64,000 bases of DNA from JBBPZK01 sp965219175 (GCA_965219175.1 CBDCNI010000001.1:1054001-1118000); one strand, 5' to 3'. Shown: positions 16,611-25,455, numbered from the stretch's first letter. Notes: generated by a model from the sequence alone, not told the origin. Numbers and translations are program-made.

Positions 16611-17363
16611 TCAACTCTGGAGAGGACGTGCTGCGGCCGGGATGGCGTGTGCCGCCAGCTCGTAGTAGGCGGGCAAACACTTCTCGTAGACTTCCAGCAG
16701 TTCCTCCGGCAGCTCCGGGTCCTTTCGCTCGGCCCGCTGTATTCCGGTGCTCTGCTCCGCCTGGTCGTGCCAGCCGTCCCACATCTCCCACTCACGCACC
16801 TCTTTCTTCTCCCAGGAGAGCGAGTCGGCCTGAAACGGCACGCCCAGGCGGTCACAATAGGCAGAGAGTACGCCCGCCGGGTTCTCCGAAAAGGTCATCG
16901 CGTCCACGACCACGGTCTCTCCGCTGCCCTGCTTGACCTGCCGGAACAGCCGGTAGAGGTCTTCGTATCCGGTCTCCTCGAAAGTGAAGTCCGGCCACAT
17001 CTTGTACAGCGAGGTCAGCACGTACTTCGGATCTCGCACTATAAAGGTATTGACGAAGTTCGAAGCGAATTCCGGGCTCATCAAGGGCCGGACGTAGTAG
17101 GCCATGTCTTTCACGAAAACGCGCTTCTCACGAGGCTCCAGGATGCGTCCCATCACCTTCTCGTAGTTATCCTCCGGCTGCGGTTTAGCGTCGGCGTAGC
17201 GGTCGCTCAGTCGGTCCTCACTGTAGTAGTAGGAGGCCGAGAAAGGCTCGTGAAAGACCTCGAAGTCGTCCCGCTCGACAAAGACTCGCTCGAACGCCGT
17301 CGAGATGGAGCGTGGCACCGCCCAGAGTGCTACCGGCTTACTGCTAGGTTCGTGATCCGCCAT
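16611..17363 (-). CDS. Sulfotransferase family protein
   Basis: A 250-residue P-loop protein of the sulfotransferase type: the N-terminal WAVPRSISTAFERVFVE carries the PAPS 5'-phosphosulfate loop (PRS.ST), and FIVRDPKYVLTSLYKMW matches the 3'-phosphate-binding RDP motif. Start ATG 17363 is chosen because GAGAGAGGA lies just upstream; an in-frame ATG at 17411 would add 16 residues. It stands alone on the minus strand, convergent with the unknown membrane-protein gene. The acceptor is unknown. Confidence 0.8.
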   Translation of the reverse strand: MADHEPSSKPVALWAVPRSISTAFERVFVERDDFEVFHEPFSASYYYSEDRLSDRYADAKPQPEDNYEKVMGRILEPREKRVFVKDMAYYVRPLMSPEFASNFVNTFIVRDPKYVLTSLYKMWPDFTFEETGYEDLYRLFRQVKQGSGETVVVDAMTFSENPAGVLSAYCDRLGVPFQADSLSWEKKEVREWEMWDGWHDQAEQSTGIQRAERKDPELPEELLEVYEKCLPAYYELAAHAIPAAARPLQS

Positions 17364-17409
17364 GCTGTCCTCTCTCTTGAGTATGGCGTATGGTACTGTA
17401 TCGAGGGTC

Positions 17410-17594
17410 ATGGAGAAGGCTACGATCTATTTGTCTGATCTCCGCCGCGCTCTGCGGGAAGCCGCCCGTGCAGAGAAGAAACGCAGTCCGAGGTGCTACG
17501 GAAGGCGTTGGAAGAGTATTTGGGCCGGATGGAGGATACTCTGCCGCATTCCCTGGGACTCGGTGAGGACGAGGGAATGTCGGGCGCGGACTAG
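17410..17594 (+). pseudogene. Frameshifted ribbon-helix-helix antitoxin-like remnant
   Basis: ATG 17410 encodes MEKATIYLSDLRRALREAARAE, the beta-strand and first helix of a CopG/VapB-type ribbon-helix-helix protein. The second half, SEVLRKALEEYLGRMEDTL, continues in a different frame to a TAG at 17592-17594, so about one base has been lost near 17485. No toxin (PIN or similar) follows; glyS is immediately downstream on the other strand. This looks like the relic of a toxin-antitoxin locus. Confidence 0.65.
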
Positions 17595-17633
17595 GAAGCC
17601 TGCCGCGGAAGGGAGCATCTCTCTGCCGCTAGG

Positions 17634-19016
17634 TTAGCCGGAGATGAGGGTCCTCAGCCTCTCCCGGACTTCTCCCAGTGGGATGCGCTCCTGCTGCATC
17701 GTATCCCGGTCGCGGATAGTTACCTGCCGGTCGTCGATGGTGTCGAAGTCTACGGTTACGCAGAACGGCGTCCCGGCCTCGTCCTGGCGGCGGTAACGGC
17801 GGCCGATGGAGCCCGAGTCGTCGTAGAAGATCCGGTAGTCACCCTTCAGGTCGTCGTACAGTTCGCGCGCGATGGTCGAGACGGGCTGCTTTTTGGAGAG
17901 CGGGAAGACGGCTGCTTTTGTCGGGGCGAGGCGCGGGTGGAGCTTCAGGACCGTGCGTCGCTCGCCGTTTACCTCCTCCTCGGTGTAGGCGTCTACGAGG
18001 AAGGCGAGCATCATCCGGTCGGCGCCTACCGCCGGCTCTATGACGTAGGGGACGTAGCTCTCGTTGGTTGACTGGTCGAAGTAGGTCAGGTTTTCGCCGG
18101 AGTGGGTGGCGTGCTGCTTCAGGTCGTAGTCGGTGCGGTTGGCGACGCCTTCGAGCTCCGACCATCCGGCGAACGGGAAGTTGTACTCGATATCCACGGT
18201 TCGTTTGGAGTAGTGGGAGCGCTTCTCGGGCGGGTGCTCGAAGTGGCGGAGGTTCGACTCGGTGAGGCCGAGGTTCAGGTACCAGTTCCAGCGCTCCTGG
18301 AGCCAGTATTCGAACCATTCGGCGTCTGTGCCGGGCTCGACGAAAAATTCCATCTCCATCTGCTCGAACTCACGGGTACGGAAGATAAAGTTGCCCGGTG
18401 TGATCTCATTCCGGAAAGACTTGCCGATCTGGGCGATCCCGAACGGCACCTTTACCCGGCTGGTCTGCAACACGTTCTTGAAGTTCGTGAAGATCCCCTG
18501 CGCCGTCTCCGGCCTCAGATAAGCCAAATTCTCCGGGCTCTTCACCGGTCCCGTATAAGTCTCGAACATCAGGTTGAAGGGGCGTACCGGGGCGAAGTCG
18601 CGGCCACCGTCGACCGGATCTTTTATCCGCTCGTCGGTTTGAATGATCTCAGAAATTTCTTCGGCAGATAATCCTTCCACGTCCTGACCCGTGGCCCCCT
18701 CTATGAGATGGTCGGCCCGGAAGCGTCGGCCGCTGGTACGGCTTTCGACGAGCATGTCGTTGAACGTCGCCGTGTGCCCGGATGCTTCCCACACTTTGGG
18801 GTGCATGATTATGGCCGCGTCGAGGCCTACCACGTCGCTGCGGGTGTGGACCATGCTGCGCCACCACTCGTCCTTGATGTTCCGCTTCATCTCGACGCCG
18901 AGAGGGCCGTAATCGTAGGAAGAGCGGATGCCGCCGTAGATCTCTGAACTCTGGTACACGAAGCCCCGACTCTTGCAGAAGGCTACTATCTCTTCCATGC
19001 TGACGGTTCGCGACAC
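17634..19016 (-). CDS. glyS: Glycyl-tRNA synthetase
   Basis: A class II synthetase of the alpha2 (GlyQS) type that charges tRNA-Gly. Visible segments include SRGFVYQSSEIYGGIRSSYD near the N-terminus, the motif 2 region SFRNEITPGNFIFRTREFEQ, and motif 3 near VGADRMMLAFLVDAY. Start GTG 19016 is preferred because GGAGG lies 5 bases upstream, giving 460 residues; an upstream TTG at 19067 has no Shine-Dalgarno. The C-terminal anticodon-binding domain (PLSKKQPVSTIARELYDDLK) is intact. Confidence 0.95.
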   Translation of the reverse strand: MSRTVSMEEIVAFCKSRGFVYQSSEIYGGIRSSYDYGPLGVEMKRNIKDEWWRSMVHTRSDVVGLDAAIIMHPKVWEASGHTATFNDMLVESRTSGRRFRADHLIEGATGQDVEGLSAEEISEIIQTDERIKDPVDGGRDFAPVRPFNLMFETYTGPVKSPENLAYLRPETAQGIFTNFKNVLQTSRVKVPFGIAQIGKSFRNEITPGNFIFRTREFEQMEMEFFVEPGTDAEWFEYWLQERWNWYLNLGLTESNLRHFEHPPEKRSHYSKRTVDIEYNFPFAGWSELEGVANRTDYDLKQHATHSGENLTYFDQSTNESYVPYVIEPAVGADRMMLAFLVDAYTEEEVNGERRTVLKLHPRLAPTKAAVFPLSKKQPVSTIARELYDDLKGDYRIFYDDSGSIGRRYRRQDEAGTPFCVTVDFDTIDDRQVTIRDRDTMQQERIPLGEVRERLRTLISG

Positions 19017-19118
19017 GAAATCCTCCGGACTCTTGAAAATGCTTTCTACGACCTTGATCTCTGGCAAGTATAGCCTAGAGGCGGGGGTGGATTTGACTGG
19101 AAAAAAGACTGTCTGCGT

Positions 19119-19124
19119 TATAAT
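19119..19124 (+). promoter_or_regulatory. -10 box positioned for a leaderless DUF4126 transcript
   Basis: TATAAT ends exactly 6 bases before ATG 19131, which would place transcription initiation at or next to the start codon. A TTGACT lies 20 bases upstream (19093-19098), a long spacer. No Shine-Dalgarno precedes the gene. Confidence 0.6.
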
Positions 19125-19130
19125 GTGCGG

Positions 19131-19709
19131 ATGGAAATTTTACTCGCTGCGGGCATCGGAATAGGTCTCTCGGCTGTGGCCGGAATGCGGGCCTACGTGC
19201 CGCTCGCGCTCGTTGGGCTCTTCGGACTACTCGGGCTCTTCGGACTTTCTGGGCTCTTCAGTCAAGTGGATGGTTGGTTGATCGTGGGTGTCCTGGTCTT
19301 CCTGGCGATAGTCGAGGGCGGCCTGGACAAGGTCAAAGCACTCGACCCCACGCTGGCCTACGTTCAGACGCCGGTGCGAATGTTGGCCGGTGCGCTGCTC
19401 TTCGCGGCTGCGGTTGGTCTCGGGCTCGGCGCCGCCGCGATCCCCTGGCTCATCGCGGGCGGTGCTATCGCGGGCGCCGTCTCAATACTCAAGGCGGTTC
19501 TCAGGCCTTCCACGAAGACCCCGGCGCCTGGGGTTTCCGCTTCATTCTTGAGTGGTTTGGAAGATTTGCTCGCGCTCGTCGGAGGGATTCTGGCGGTGTT
19601 CGTACCTCTGGTGCCGTTGCTTCTGGTGGCGTTCCTGCTATTCTTCTTCTACCGGATCAGGAAGCGGCGCGGGAGAAAGTACGGAGGGCTCCGCATCCTC
19701 GGAGACTGA
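19131..19709 (+). CDS. DUF4126 family membrane protein
   Basis: A 192-residue, very hydrophobic protein matching the DUF4126 pattern: AAGIGIGLSAVAGMRAYVPL at the start, LDKVKALDPTLAYVQTPVRM in the middle and a basic tail (RIRKRRGRKYGG). About five membrane segments are expected. ATG 19131 is preferred to GTG 19125, which abuts the -10 box. Molecular function is unknown for the family. Confidence 0.85.
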   Translation: MEILLAAGIGIGLSAVAGMRAYVPLALVGLFGLLGLFGLSGLFSQVDGWLIVGVLVFLAIVEGGLDKVKALDPTLAYVQTPVRMLAGALLFAAAVGLGLGAAAIPWLIAGGAIAGAVSILKAVLRPSTKTPAPGVSASFLSGLEDLLALVGGILAVFVPLVPLLLVAFLLFFFYRIRKRRGRKYGGLRILGD

Positions 19710-19735
19710 CTTGTCCTGCTCTCCTGGAGGGTGAC

Positions 19736-20686
19736 ATGAGCGAGCACGAGGTCACGGTAGTCAAGGGAGGACGGGAGACGCCTTTCTCCCGTGGCATTCT
19801 GGCGCAAACGCTGTCCCAGGCCGGAGCCAAGCCGGATCTCGCCCACCGGATAGCCAACGAGGTACGCGCCGAGTTACTCGCCGAACGGCGCTACGTGGTC
19901 GAGGAAGAGGAAGTCCTGGCCCGTGTCCGCTCTAAACTACAGGTGATGGACGCCTTGGTCGTCTCCCGGCTGGACAAGTGGCGTGTACTGCGAGAGACCA
20001 CCGAGCCCGTAATAGTACTCATCGGGGGGGCGACGGGTGTCGGGACGAGCACACTGTCGGCGGACGTGGCGCGGCGCTTGAACATCCAGAGCGTCATAGG
20101 TACGGACTCTATCCGGGAGGTCTTGCGTAGGGCGGTGAGCCCCGCGTTGCTACCGATGCTTCATAAGAGCTCTTACGGGGTCAAGAAAGAGGACATCCGG
20201 GTGCCGGTCGCGGAGGAAGAACTGGTCCTCTATGGCTTCCGGGCGCAGTCCTCGCAGGTCTCCGTCGGGGTCGAGGCCATCGTAGAGCGGGGGTTGAGGG
20301 AGGGGACGAACCTGGTTATAGAGGGAGTACACCTCGCGCCGGAGATCATCCTGGATCGCTTCCGGGATCACCCGAACGTTTGCTCGCTGGTCGTCTATCT
20401 CTCGGACGAGGACGTACACCGGGACCGTTTCCACGTCCGAGCGCTCGGCACCTCGATGCGCCGTCCGGCCGAAGAGTATATCTCGCACTTCCGGGAGATA
20501 CGCCAGATCCACGACTACATCCGGGAGAGCGCTGAACGTACCGGTATCTTTGCCGTCGAGAACCTGTCTATCGAGACGGCCTCCGACTCGGCCGTCGCCT
20601 TCGTGGCGAACCGGGTTTCTGGAATAGCCGAGAAGACCCGCGGCCGGGACTCGTCGCTGCTGCTCAACGCGGGCGCGAGCACGTAG
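19736..20686 (+). CDS. pgk2: 2-phosphoglycerate kinase with N-terminal ATP-cone
   Basis: A 316-residue kinase. Residues 1 to about 85 form an ATP-cone-like regulatory domain (VTVVKGGRETPFSRGILAQT). A P-loop follows at about residue 98 (IGGATGVGTSTLSADVA), then IGTDSIREVLRR, as in 2-phosphoglycerate kinases making 2,3-bisphosphoglycerate. Such enzymes are known mainly from hyperthermophilic methanogens, where the product feeds cyclic 2,3-diphosphoglycerate; here it may supply compatible-solute or other phosphoglycerate metabolism. GGAGG lies 6 bases before the ATG. Confidence 0.82.
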   Translation: MSEHEVTVVKGGRETPFSRGILAQTLSQAGAKPDLAHRIANEVRAELLAERRYVVEEEEVLARVRSKLQVMDALVVSRLDKWRVLRETTEPVIVLIGGATGVGTSTLSADVARRLNIQSVIGTDSIREVLRRAVSPALLPMLHKSSYGVKKEDIRVPVAEEELVLYGFRAQSSQVSVGVEAIVERGLREGTNLVIEGVHLAPEIILDRFRDHPNVCSLVVYLSDEDVHRDRFHVRALGTSMRRPAEEYISHFREIRQIHDYIRESAERTGIFAVENLSIETASDSAVAFVANRVSGIAEKTRGRDSSLLLNAGAST

Positions 20687-20744
20687 AGCCCGACCCTCCG
20701 CCCCGGAAAGTATAGAATAGACGGGAGTGCAGGAGGTAGAGAAT

Positions 20745-21206
20745 ATGCTGAAGAATATGCTGGACAAACAGCGCTTGAGAACTTTTTTGCTGGGTGGAGC
20801 CGCCGGGGCCCTCGTCGGAATACTGGTGGCTCCCCGGAGCGGCAGAGAGTTGCGCGGCTCGCTCGTGAATAGGGCCGGAGAAGCCCGCGAGAGGGGCCGC
20901 GAGAGCTACTTCGAGACCCAGGAGCGAGTGCGGGAACGCCTCGCGGAGACGAGAGAGGGAGGACCTCGCCGGGCGGAGCCGGAGAAGGAGTTCGTAGTGG
21001 GGACGGCTGTAAGCGCGCCGAGGTCGGATCCCCCTCATCCTCCATTGCGAGACGTGACGTTCGAGACGACCGAGGTCCCGGAAGAGCCTGGCCGGGAGTC
21101 GGGAGTTGGCCCGGAAGAGCTTCGACGTAGGATCCGTGAAGCTAGGGAGCGTCTGAATAGCCAGAGAGATGCGGTAGAAAGAGATGAGACCGACCGTGAT
21201 GAGTAG
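20745..21206 (+). CDS. YtxH-domain protein
   Basis: A 153-residue protein. A single N-terminal membrane segment RTFLLGGAAGALVGILVAPRSGRELR is split here as LLGGAAGALVGILVAP followed by RSGRELR, the YtxH signature. The rest is highly charged and partly coiled-coil. Start ATG 20745 is 8 bases after AGGAGG. YtxH proteins are often stress-associated; the role here is unknown. Confidence 0.78.
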   Translation: MLKNMLDKQRLRTFLLGGAAGALVGILVAPRSGRELRGSLVNRAGEARERGRESYFETQERVRERLAETREGGPRRAEPEKEFVVGTAVSAPRSDPPHPPLRDVTFETTEVPEEPGRESGVGPEELRRRIREARERLNSQRDAVERDETDRDE

Positions 21207-21233
21207 CCTGTCCGGCGGACTATCGGAGCGCGG

Positions 21234-21875
21234 ATGAAGCCGCTGTCCTTCATGCCGGTGGTGGTGGAGATAACGGAGGGCAATCTTCACCAGGCGCGAG
21301 GGTTGGAAGCGGTAGTCTCGCACTGGACCGAAGGCTCCAGCGATGTGGAAGAGTGGTTTGAAGACGTAGGAGAGAGTTGGGGAAACGCCGGGTTTCTGAT
21401 GCGCCGGGGGGATGAGACGCTCGGGTTCGTGGTCTACGCTCCACGGGAGCACTTGCCGCGGGCGGATCGGTACCCTTTGGGTTCCCTGGGCGAAGAAGCG
21501 GTGCTCCTGGCTTGCATCGAGGGAGACCAGCGTACCCGCCGTCACCTGCTGGTCCGGATGTTGAAGGATCTGCGCCATCGGGGGGTTGGGGCCGTCGAGG
21601 CGATAGCCAGTGACTTCGGCTTGCCGGGACACGTTTACACGAAGTTCCTGTTGGAGAGCGGTTGGAAACCCGTGGAGCATTGCTGGCAGCGGGGTACTCC
21701 TTACACGCTGACGCGAGTCGATATGGGCAGCGCGGTCGAGGTCGGGGAGTTGGCGCGCAGTTTGATGGGACGGGTAAAGTTCCCCGTTATCACGAGGCCG
21801 GATCCCACGCCGGGCGTCTTCGTCAAGTTTACGGAGGAGCGTTCCGAGATGGAGGCGGCAGGATCACGGTCCTGA
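21234..21875 (+). CDS. GNAT-like acetyltransferase family protein
   Basis: A 213-residue protein with features of a GNAT fold: GFLMRRGDETLGFVVYAP, then a helix after EEAVLLACIEGDQRTRRHLL and a final GHVYTKFLLESGWKPVEHCW resembling the GNAT C-terminal strand. The canonical acetyl-CoA loop (Q/RxxGxG/A) is not clear, so the call is tentative. Its 3' end overlaps the convergent minus-strand gene by 47 bases. Confidence 0.6.
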   Translation: MKPLSFMPVVVEITEGNLHQARGLEAVVSHWTEGSSDVEEWFEDVGESWGNAGFLMRRGDETLGFVVYAPREHLPRADRYPLGSLGEEAVLLACIEGDQRTRRHLLVRMLKDLRHRGVGAVEAIASDFGLPGHVYTKFLLESGWKPVEHCWQRGTPYTLTRVDMGSAVEVGELARSLMGRVKFPVITRPDPTPGVFVKFTEERSEMEAAGSRS

Positions 21876-22356
21876 CCGCCGAGGCGCCGTCCGGGGTCGT
21901 AGCCCGGATCTCCATTATCTGACGGGTTGTCTCCGGGTTGCCGACGTAGGCGTCAGTCTTTCCGGTTGCGGACTGTCTGAAAGGCGATAGGTCGAGTCGT
22001 AAGCCCACGGTGGCGTACTTCCCCGGTGGAAGAGATTTCAGCGTGTGCATGTAGTAGCGGGATCCAGTCAAGGAAGTGTCTTCCGAAGAGACCTTGACCG
22101 TTGCGTTTATGTTTGAGAGCTTCTTTTCTCCCCTGTTTCTAAAACCGAGGACGAGCTGTTGGTCCGGCTCATCCTTCAATTTCCCCAACTGCGTCTCCCC
22201 AAGGTTCATGGATAGTGACGGGCCTGGTTTGTCTGCCTCGGGGGGCAGCTTTCTTTCGGAGAGGCTGCTACCGAATTCGGCCAGAGCCAAAAAGGCAGCC
22301 GCAGTCACGAAAAAAGCGAGGGCCGCGCCGGAGACCCAAAGTAGCAAGCTCTTCAC
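21829..22356 (-). CDS. Membrane-anchored extracytoplasmic protein
   Basis: A 175-residue protein with an N-terminal signal or anchor (LLLWVSGAALAFFVTAAAFLA is the hydrophobic core, about residues 4-24) and a beta-rich remainder resembling an Ig-like or FxLYD-type extracellular domain (LVLGFRNRGEKKLSNINATV). GTG overlaps the stop of the beta-propeller gene by 4 bases, so it is the last gene of the two-component operon. Family not recognised. Confidence 0.7.
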   Translation of the reverse strand: MKSLLLWVSGAALAFFVTAAAFLALAEFGSSLSERKLPPEADKPGPSLSMNLGETQLGKLKDEPDQQLVLGFRNRGEKKLSNINATVKVSSEDTSLTGSRYYMHTLKSLPPGKYATVGLRLDLSPFRQSATGKTDAYVGNPETTRQIMEIRATTPDGASAVRTVILPPPSRNAPP

Positions 22357-23606
22357 TTGTTACCGCCGCTCTCTGGGCTGACAGGCACCTCATACAGGTT
22401 ATAAAAAGCTTTGAGTAGGGCGCTGGCGGGGGCCGAGTAGATCTCCGGACCTTGTAGGGTGCCGCGGGCGACGATGGCTATGCGCTTGCCGCCAGAGGAC
22501 CATGCGAGGTCTCCCGGACCAGCTTGTATCTCCATGTTCTCGTTCGTGGTGAGAGCCTCTAGTGAGCCGTTGGATAGGTTCAGGAGATAGAGGTTGGTCG
22601 AAGAGCCGGAGCTTCTCCGGCCTATCACGGCGAGCCGCCCGCCGTCCGGCGAAGCCTGTATGCTGGAGGCAGTGAAATCTTCGCCCACGTTGGGCGCTAG
22701 CGTGGGCTTACTCCCGGATGAGGTCCGGTACAGATGATAGAGAGGAGTTTTGCCGCTGCCGGTCTTCGCCGGTTTACCGGCCACGTAGTAGATGCCGCGC
22801 GAGGTCCATTGGGGCGCCCCGAGGACTTCCATGTCGGGTTTCAGTTCGACGATCCGCCTGAAAGTCCCATCCGCGAAGCTGAAAGTGTACAGTCTGCACC
22901 GGCGTCCGGACTGGGCTGCGAGGACCGCGTTCTTGCCGCCCGGAGATAGGGCGAGGCCGGTGATCTCACCCTCCACCCGCGCCTTGTAAGATGTCTTCAG
23001 TCTTCCTTGTTGGTCGATGAGCGCGACGGTACTGTGGGAAGACCCTTCCTTTAGGGCGACCACGAGACCCTCGCCTCTCGTCCCCCGGTCCATCGCCAGG
23101 ACATCGCCACCGGAGGCCTTTTTTATACTTAGAGGCTCTGTGCCCGATCCTGTAAAGTAGACGGAGCCCGCTCTCTCCGCGCGGCTTGGAGGCTGTGGAG
23201 CAGAGTTTCCCGAGAGGCCATTCCCAAGGATAGCCAGCGTATCGCCGGAGGGAAGCCAGGCGACTTGCTCCGCCCCGAAGTTCTTGGTCGTCCGGCGGCG
23301 CAACTCCCGTGAATCGAGTGACTTCTCCGCCACGTAACCGTCTACGACGAACGCTACGCTGTCTCCTGAGGGGCTCCATACGGGAGAGCTCTTGTCGCCG
23401 GGGCCGAAGCTCAGGGGGCGGACGGCGGGGCCGAGGCCGAAGCCCTTTGCCTTCTGTCCCGACGAGCTTGGTTGTATCGGGAGTTGTTGCGCCGGATGGC
23501 CGCATCCGGTGAGAGACAGGATCGCTGCCGCGAAGACCAGAAGAACCATCGGCTTCCACCAGGAGCCCGGAGATTCGTTATTGGTCAGGCTCGGGTTACA
23601 TCGCAT
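22353..23606 (-). CDS. Beta-propeller (WD40-like) lipoprotein, LpqB-like
   Basis: A 417-residue lipoprotein: hydrophobic signal ending in lipobox LTGC (about residue 35), then repeated TolB/WD40-like blades such as SPVWSPSGDSVAFVVDG, VAWLPSGDTLAILGN, LALSPGGKNAVLAAQ, IQASPDGGRLAVIG and LAWSSGGKRIAIVA. It follows and overlaps the histidine kinase by 11 bases, the arrangement of LpqB after MtrB in actinobacteria, where LpqB modulates the kinase. The GerMN domain of classical LpqB is not evident, so LpqB-like is the safer call. Confidence 0.8.
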   Translation of the reverse strand: MRCNPSLTNNESPGSWWKPMVLLVFAAAILSLTGCGHPAQQLPIQPSSSGQKAKGFGLGPAVRPLSFGPGDKSSPVWSPSGDSVAFVVDGYVAEKSLDSRELRRRTTKNFGAEQVAWLPSGDTLAILGNGLSGNSAPQPPSRAERAGSVYFTGSGTEPLSIKKASGGDVLAMDRGTRGEGLVVALKEGSSHSTVALIDQQGRLKTSYKARVEGEITGLALSPGGKNAVLAAQSGRRCRLYTFSFADGTFRRIVELKPDMEVLGAPQWTSRGIYYVAGKPAKTGSGKTPLYHLYRTSSGSKPTLAPNVGEDFTASSIQASPDGGRLAVIGRRSSGSSTNLYLLNLSNGSLEALTTNENMEIQAGPGDLAWSSGGKRIAIVARGTLQGPEIYSAPASALLKAFYNLYEVPVSPESGGNK

Positions 23607-25455
23607 AGTTTGCGGAGCGGGGGAGAGGGGATTTAGGTAGCTCGACGATGAAATTAGAGCCGACGTCGGCTTCGCTTTCTACCTGGATCCGCCCTCCGTG
23701 AAGCTCGATTATCTCCTTGCTGATGGCGAGCCCGAGCCCACTGCCGCCCGTGGCTCGGGAGCGGTCCTTGTTCACCCGGTAGAAACGCTCGAAGAGATGC
23801 CCGATATCTTCTTCCGGGATGCCTACTCCGGTATCCCGGACCTGCACCGTAACAGAGGAGTCGTCTTCCGTGATCGAGATATCCACGTGGGCGCCGGGGT
23901 CGGAGTATTTGATCGCGTTGTCCAGGAGGTTCAGGAAGACCTGGTAGAGCTTCGTGGCGTCGCAGACGCACTGGTGCTCAGTGTCTCCGCCCTCGAAGTT
24001 GACTTCTATGCCGAACCTCTCAGCCTTTATCTGCAGGCTCTCTACAGAGTTTCGGACGACCTCCGTGAGATCCGTCGGCCCGGCCTCCAGCGCGTACTGC
24101 AACGAGTCCATCTGTGAGAGGGTGAGAAGCTCCTCGACCATCCCCCTGATACGCCTCAGTTCCTGATCCGCGAGCTCCAGGGCGCGGTGCTCTAAGGGAT
24201 CCAACCTGTCGCGGGCGCGCTCCACGAGGTCCACGGCGCTCTGGATGGTGGTCAGCGGCGTGCGAAGCTCGTGCGAGACGTCCGAGACGAAAGCGGTCCT
24301 CGCCTTTTCCAGCGAGCGGTGCTCCGTTATATTGCGGACGGCTAGTATGATGCCGGTTGTCCCGACGGCGTCTTCGCGGCCCATCCTGGCCGCATACGTC
24401 CAGTAGACTTGCCCTTCGGATTCGATCTCTCTGAGGGCGACACCTGCCGTGGCAGCCTCGCGCAGGCATTGCAGAATCTCCTCGGAGATCCCTATCTCCG
24501 CGAGTGGACGGTTGAAATCCGAAGGCCTGATGCCAAGCATGCGCGCAGCCGCCGGGTTCGCCATCGTTACGCGCTCCTGCAGGTCGGTCGTGACGACGGC
24601 TTCCGGGGAAGACTCGAGGACCGCTTCGAGGCGGCTTTTCTGCTCCTGGATCTCACCGACGTAGCGCTCTACTTCCTCAGCCATATAGTTGAAGGACCGG
24701 GCGAGTTCACCTAGCTCATCCTGATTTTCTATTGGCATGGGACCGTAGTCCCCGGAAGCTATCCTTATGGCGGCGTCCCTCGTCTCCGCCAGTGGGCGTG
24801 TGATCTGTCGGGTCAGCAACAGGCTCGCAAGGCCCGCGAGCAGCACGCTGGTTGCTATCGCCCCGATGATCCCGTATCGCAGGTAGGCGAGGGTGCGCCG
24901 AAGTTCGTCCTGTTGGGCGGAATAGACCATGACGCCGTGCACGTCTCCGCCGGCTCCGGTCAACGGCCAGGCCGTAACGTACCGCGGCCAACCGCTGCGC
25001 GGTATGATCCAACCCTGAGAAGACTCCATCGTCCGGCGGATTATCTTTTTGTTGAGGCCGAGTTGATCGTAGAACTTCCCAGAGTCCACATAGTTTCCAT
25101 ACGCGTCCCTGGCCGCCAGCGGCTTTCCATCCGGTCCTATGTAGAGAACCCCCAGGCCGGTCGGGTCCGCCACTGAGCGGACGAGCTCTTTCGCGTATGA
25201 GTCCGGTTTCGGCAGCGACTGGTCCTCCGGGTTGCGTAGGCCTTCGAGGAAGTCGCCCGCTCCGGTGTTGGCGGTCTGGGAACGGTCTATCAGGAGGTTG
25301 CTCTCTCCCGCTACCAAACGCGACTCGGCGAAGAAGTAGAGGACCACGCCGATCAAGAGGCTCGTCGCCGCCGAGATGCCGATGAGCGCCGCGAAGACCC
25401 TGGCCCTGAAGGTCAGTTTCGGGAGTAAGCTCCGTCTTTTCTTGTCCGTGTAGAT
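23596..25455 (-). CDS. Sensor histidine kinase (HAMP-PAS-HisKA-HATPase), MtrB-like
   Basis: A membrane kinase partnering the adjacent OmpR-type regulator. Order: membrane segment, extracytoplasmic sensor, second membrane segment (IIGAIATSVLLAGLASLLL), HAMP, PAS-like domain (LEAVLESSPEAVVTTDLQ), H-box FVSDVSHELRTPLTTIQS, N-box NLLDNAIKYSDP and G-box DTGVGIPEEDIGHLF/GSGLGLAISKEI. The first canonical start (TTG 25356) would cut the first membrane segment in half. Upstream, in frame after a TAA at 25477-25479, GGAGG is 7 bases before ATC 25455, giving MYTDKKRRSLLPKL then a full segment (619 residues). I infer ATC initiation; the TTG start is the fallback. Confidence 0.9.
   Translation of the reverse strand: MYTDKKRRSLLPKLTFRARVFAALIGISAATSLLIGVVLYFFAESRLVAGESNLLIDRSQTANTGAGDFLEGLRNPEDQSLPKPDSYAKELVRSVADPTGLGVLYIGPDGKPLAARDAYGNYVDSGKFYDQLGLNKKIIRRTMESSQGWIIPRSGWPRYVTAWPLTGAGGDVHGVMVYSAQQDELRRTLAYLRYGIIGAIATSVLLAGLASLLLTRQITRPLAETRDAAIRIASGDYGPMPIENQDELGELARSFNYMAEEVERYVGEIQEQKSRLEAVLESSPEAVVTTDLQERVTMANPAAARMLGIRPSDFNRPLAEIGISEEILQCLREAATAGVALREIESEGQVYWTYAARMGREDAVGTTGIILAVRNITEHRSLEKARTAFVSDVSHELRTPLTTIQSAVDLVERARDRLDPLEHRALELADQELRRIRGMVEELLTLSQMDSLQYALEAGPTDLTEVVRNSVESLQIKAERFGIEVNFEGGDTEHQCVCDATKLYQVFLNLLDNAIKYSDPGAHVDISITEDDSSVTVQVRDTGVGIPEEDIGHLFERFYRVNKDRSRATGGSGLGLAISKEIIELHGGRIQVESEADVGSNFIVELPKSPLPRSANYAM

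Noticed and set aside
18102..18671. 189-codon plus-strand open frame inside glyS
   Set aside because: Antisense shadow of glyS; no ribosome-binding site and no similarity.
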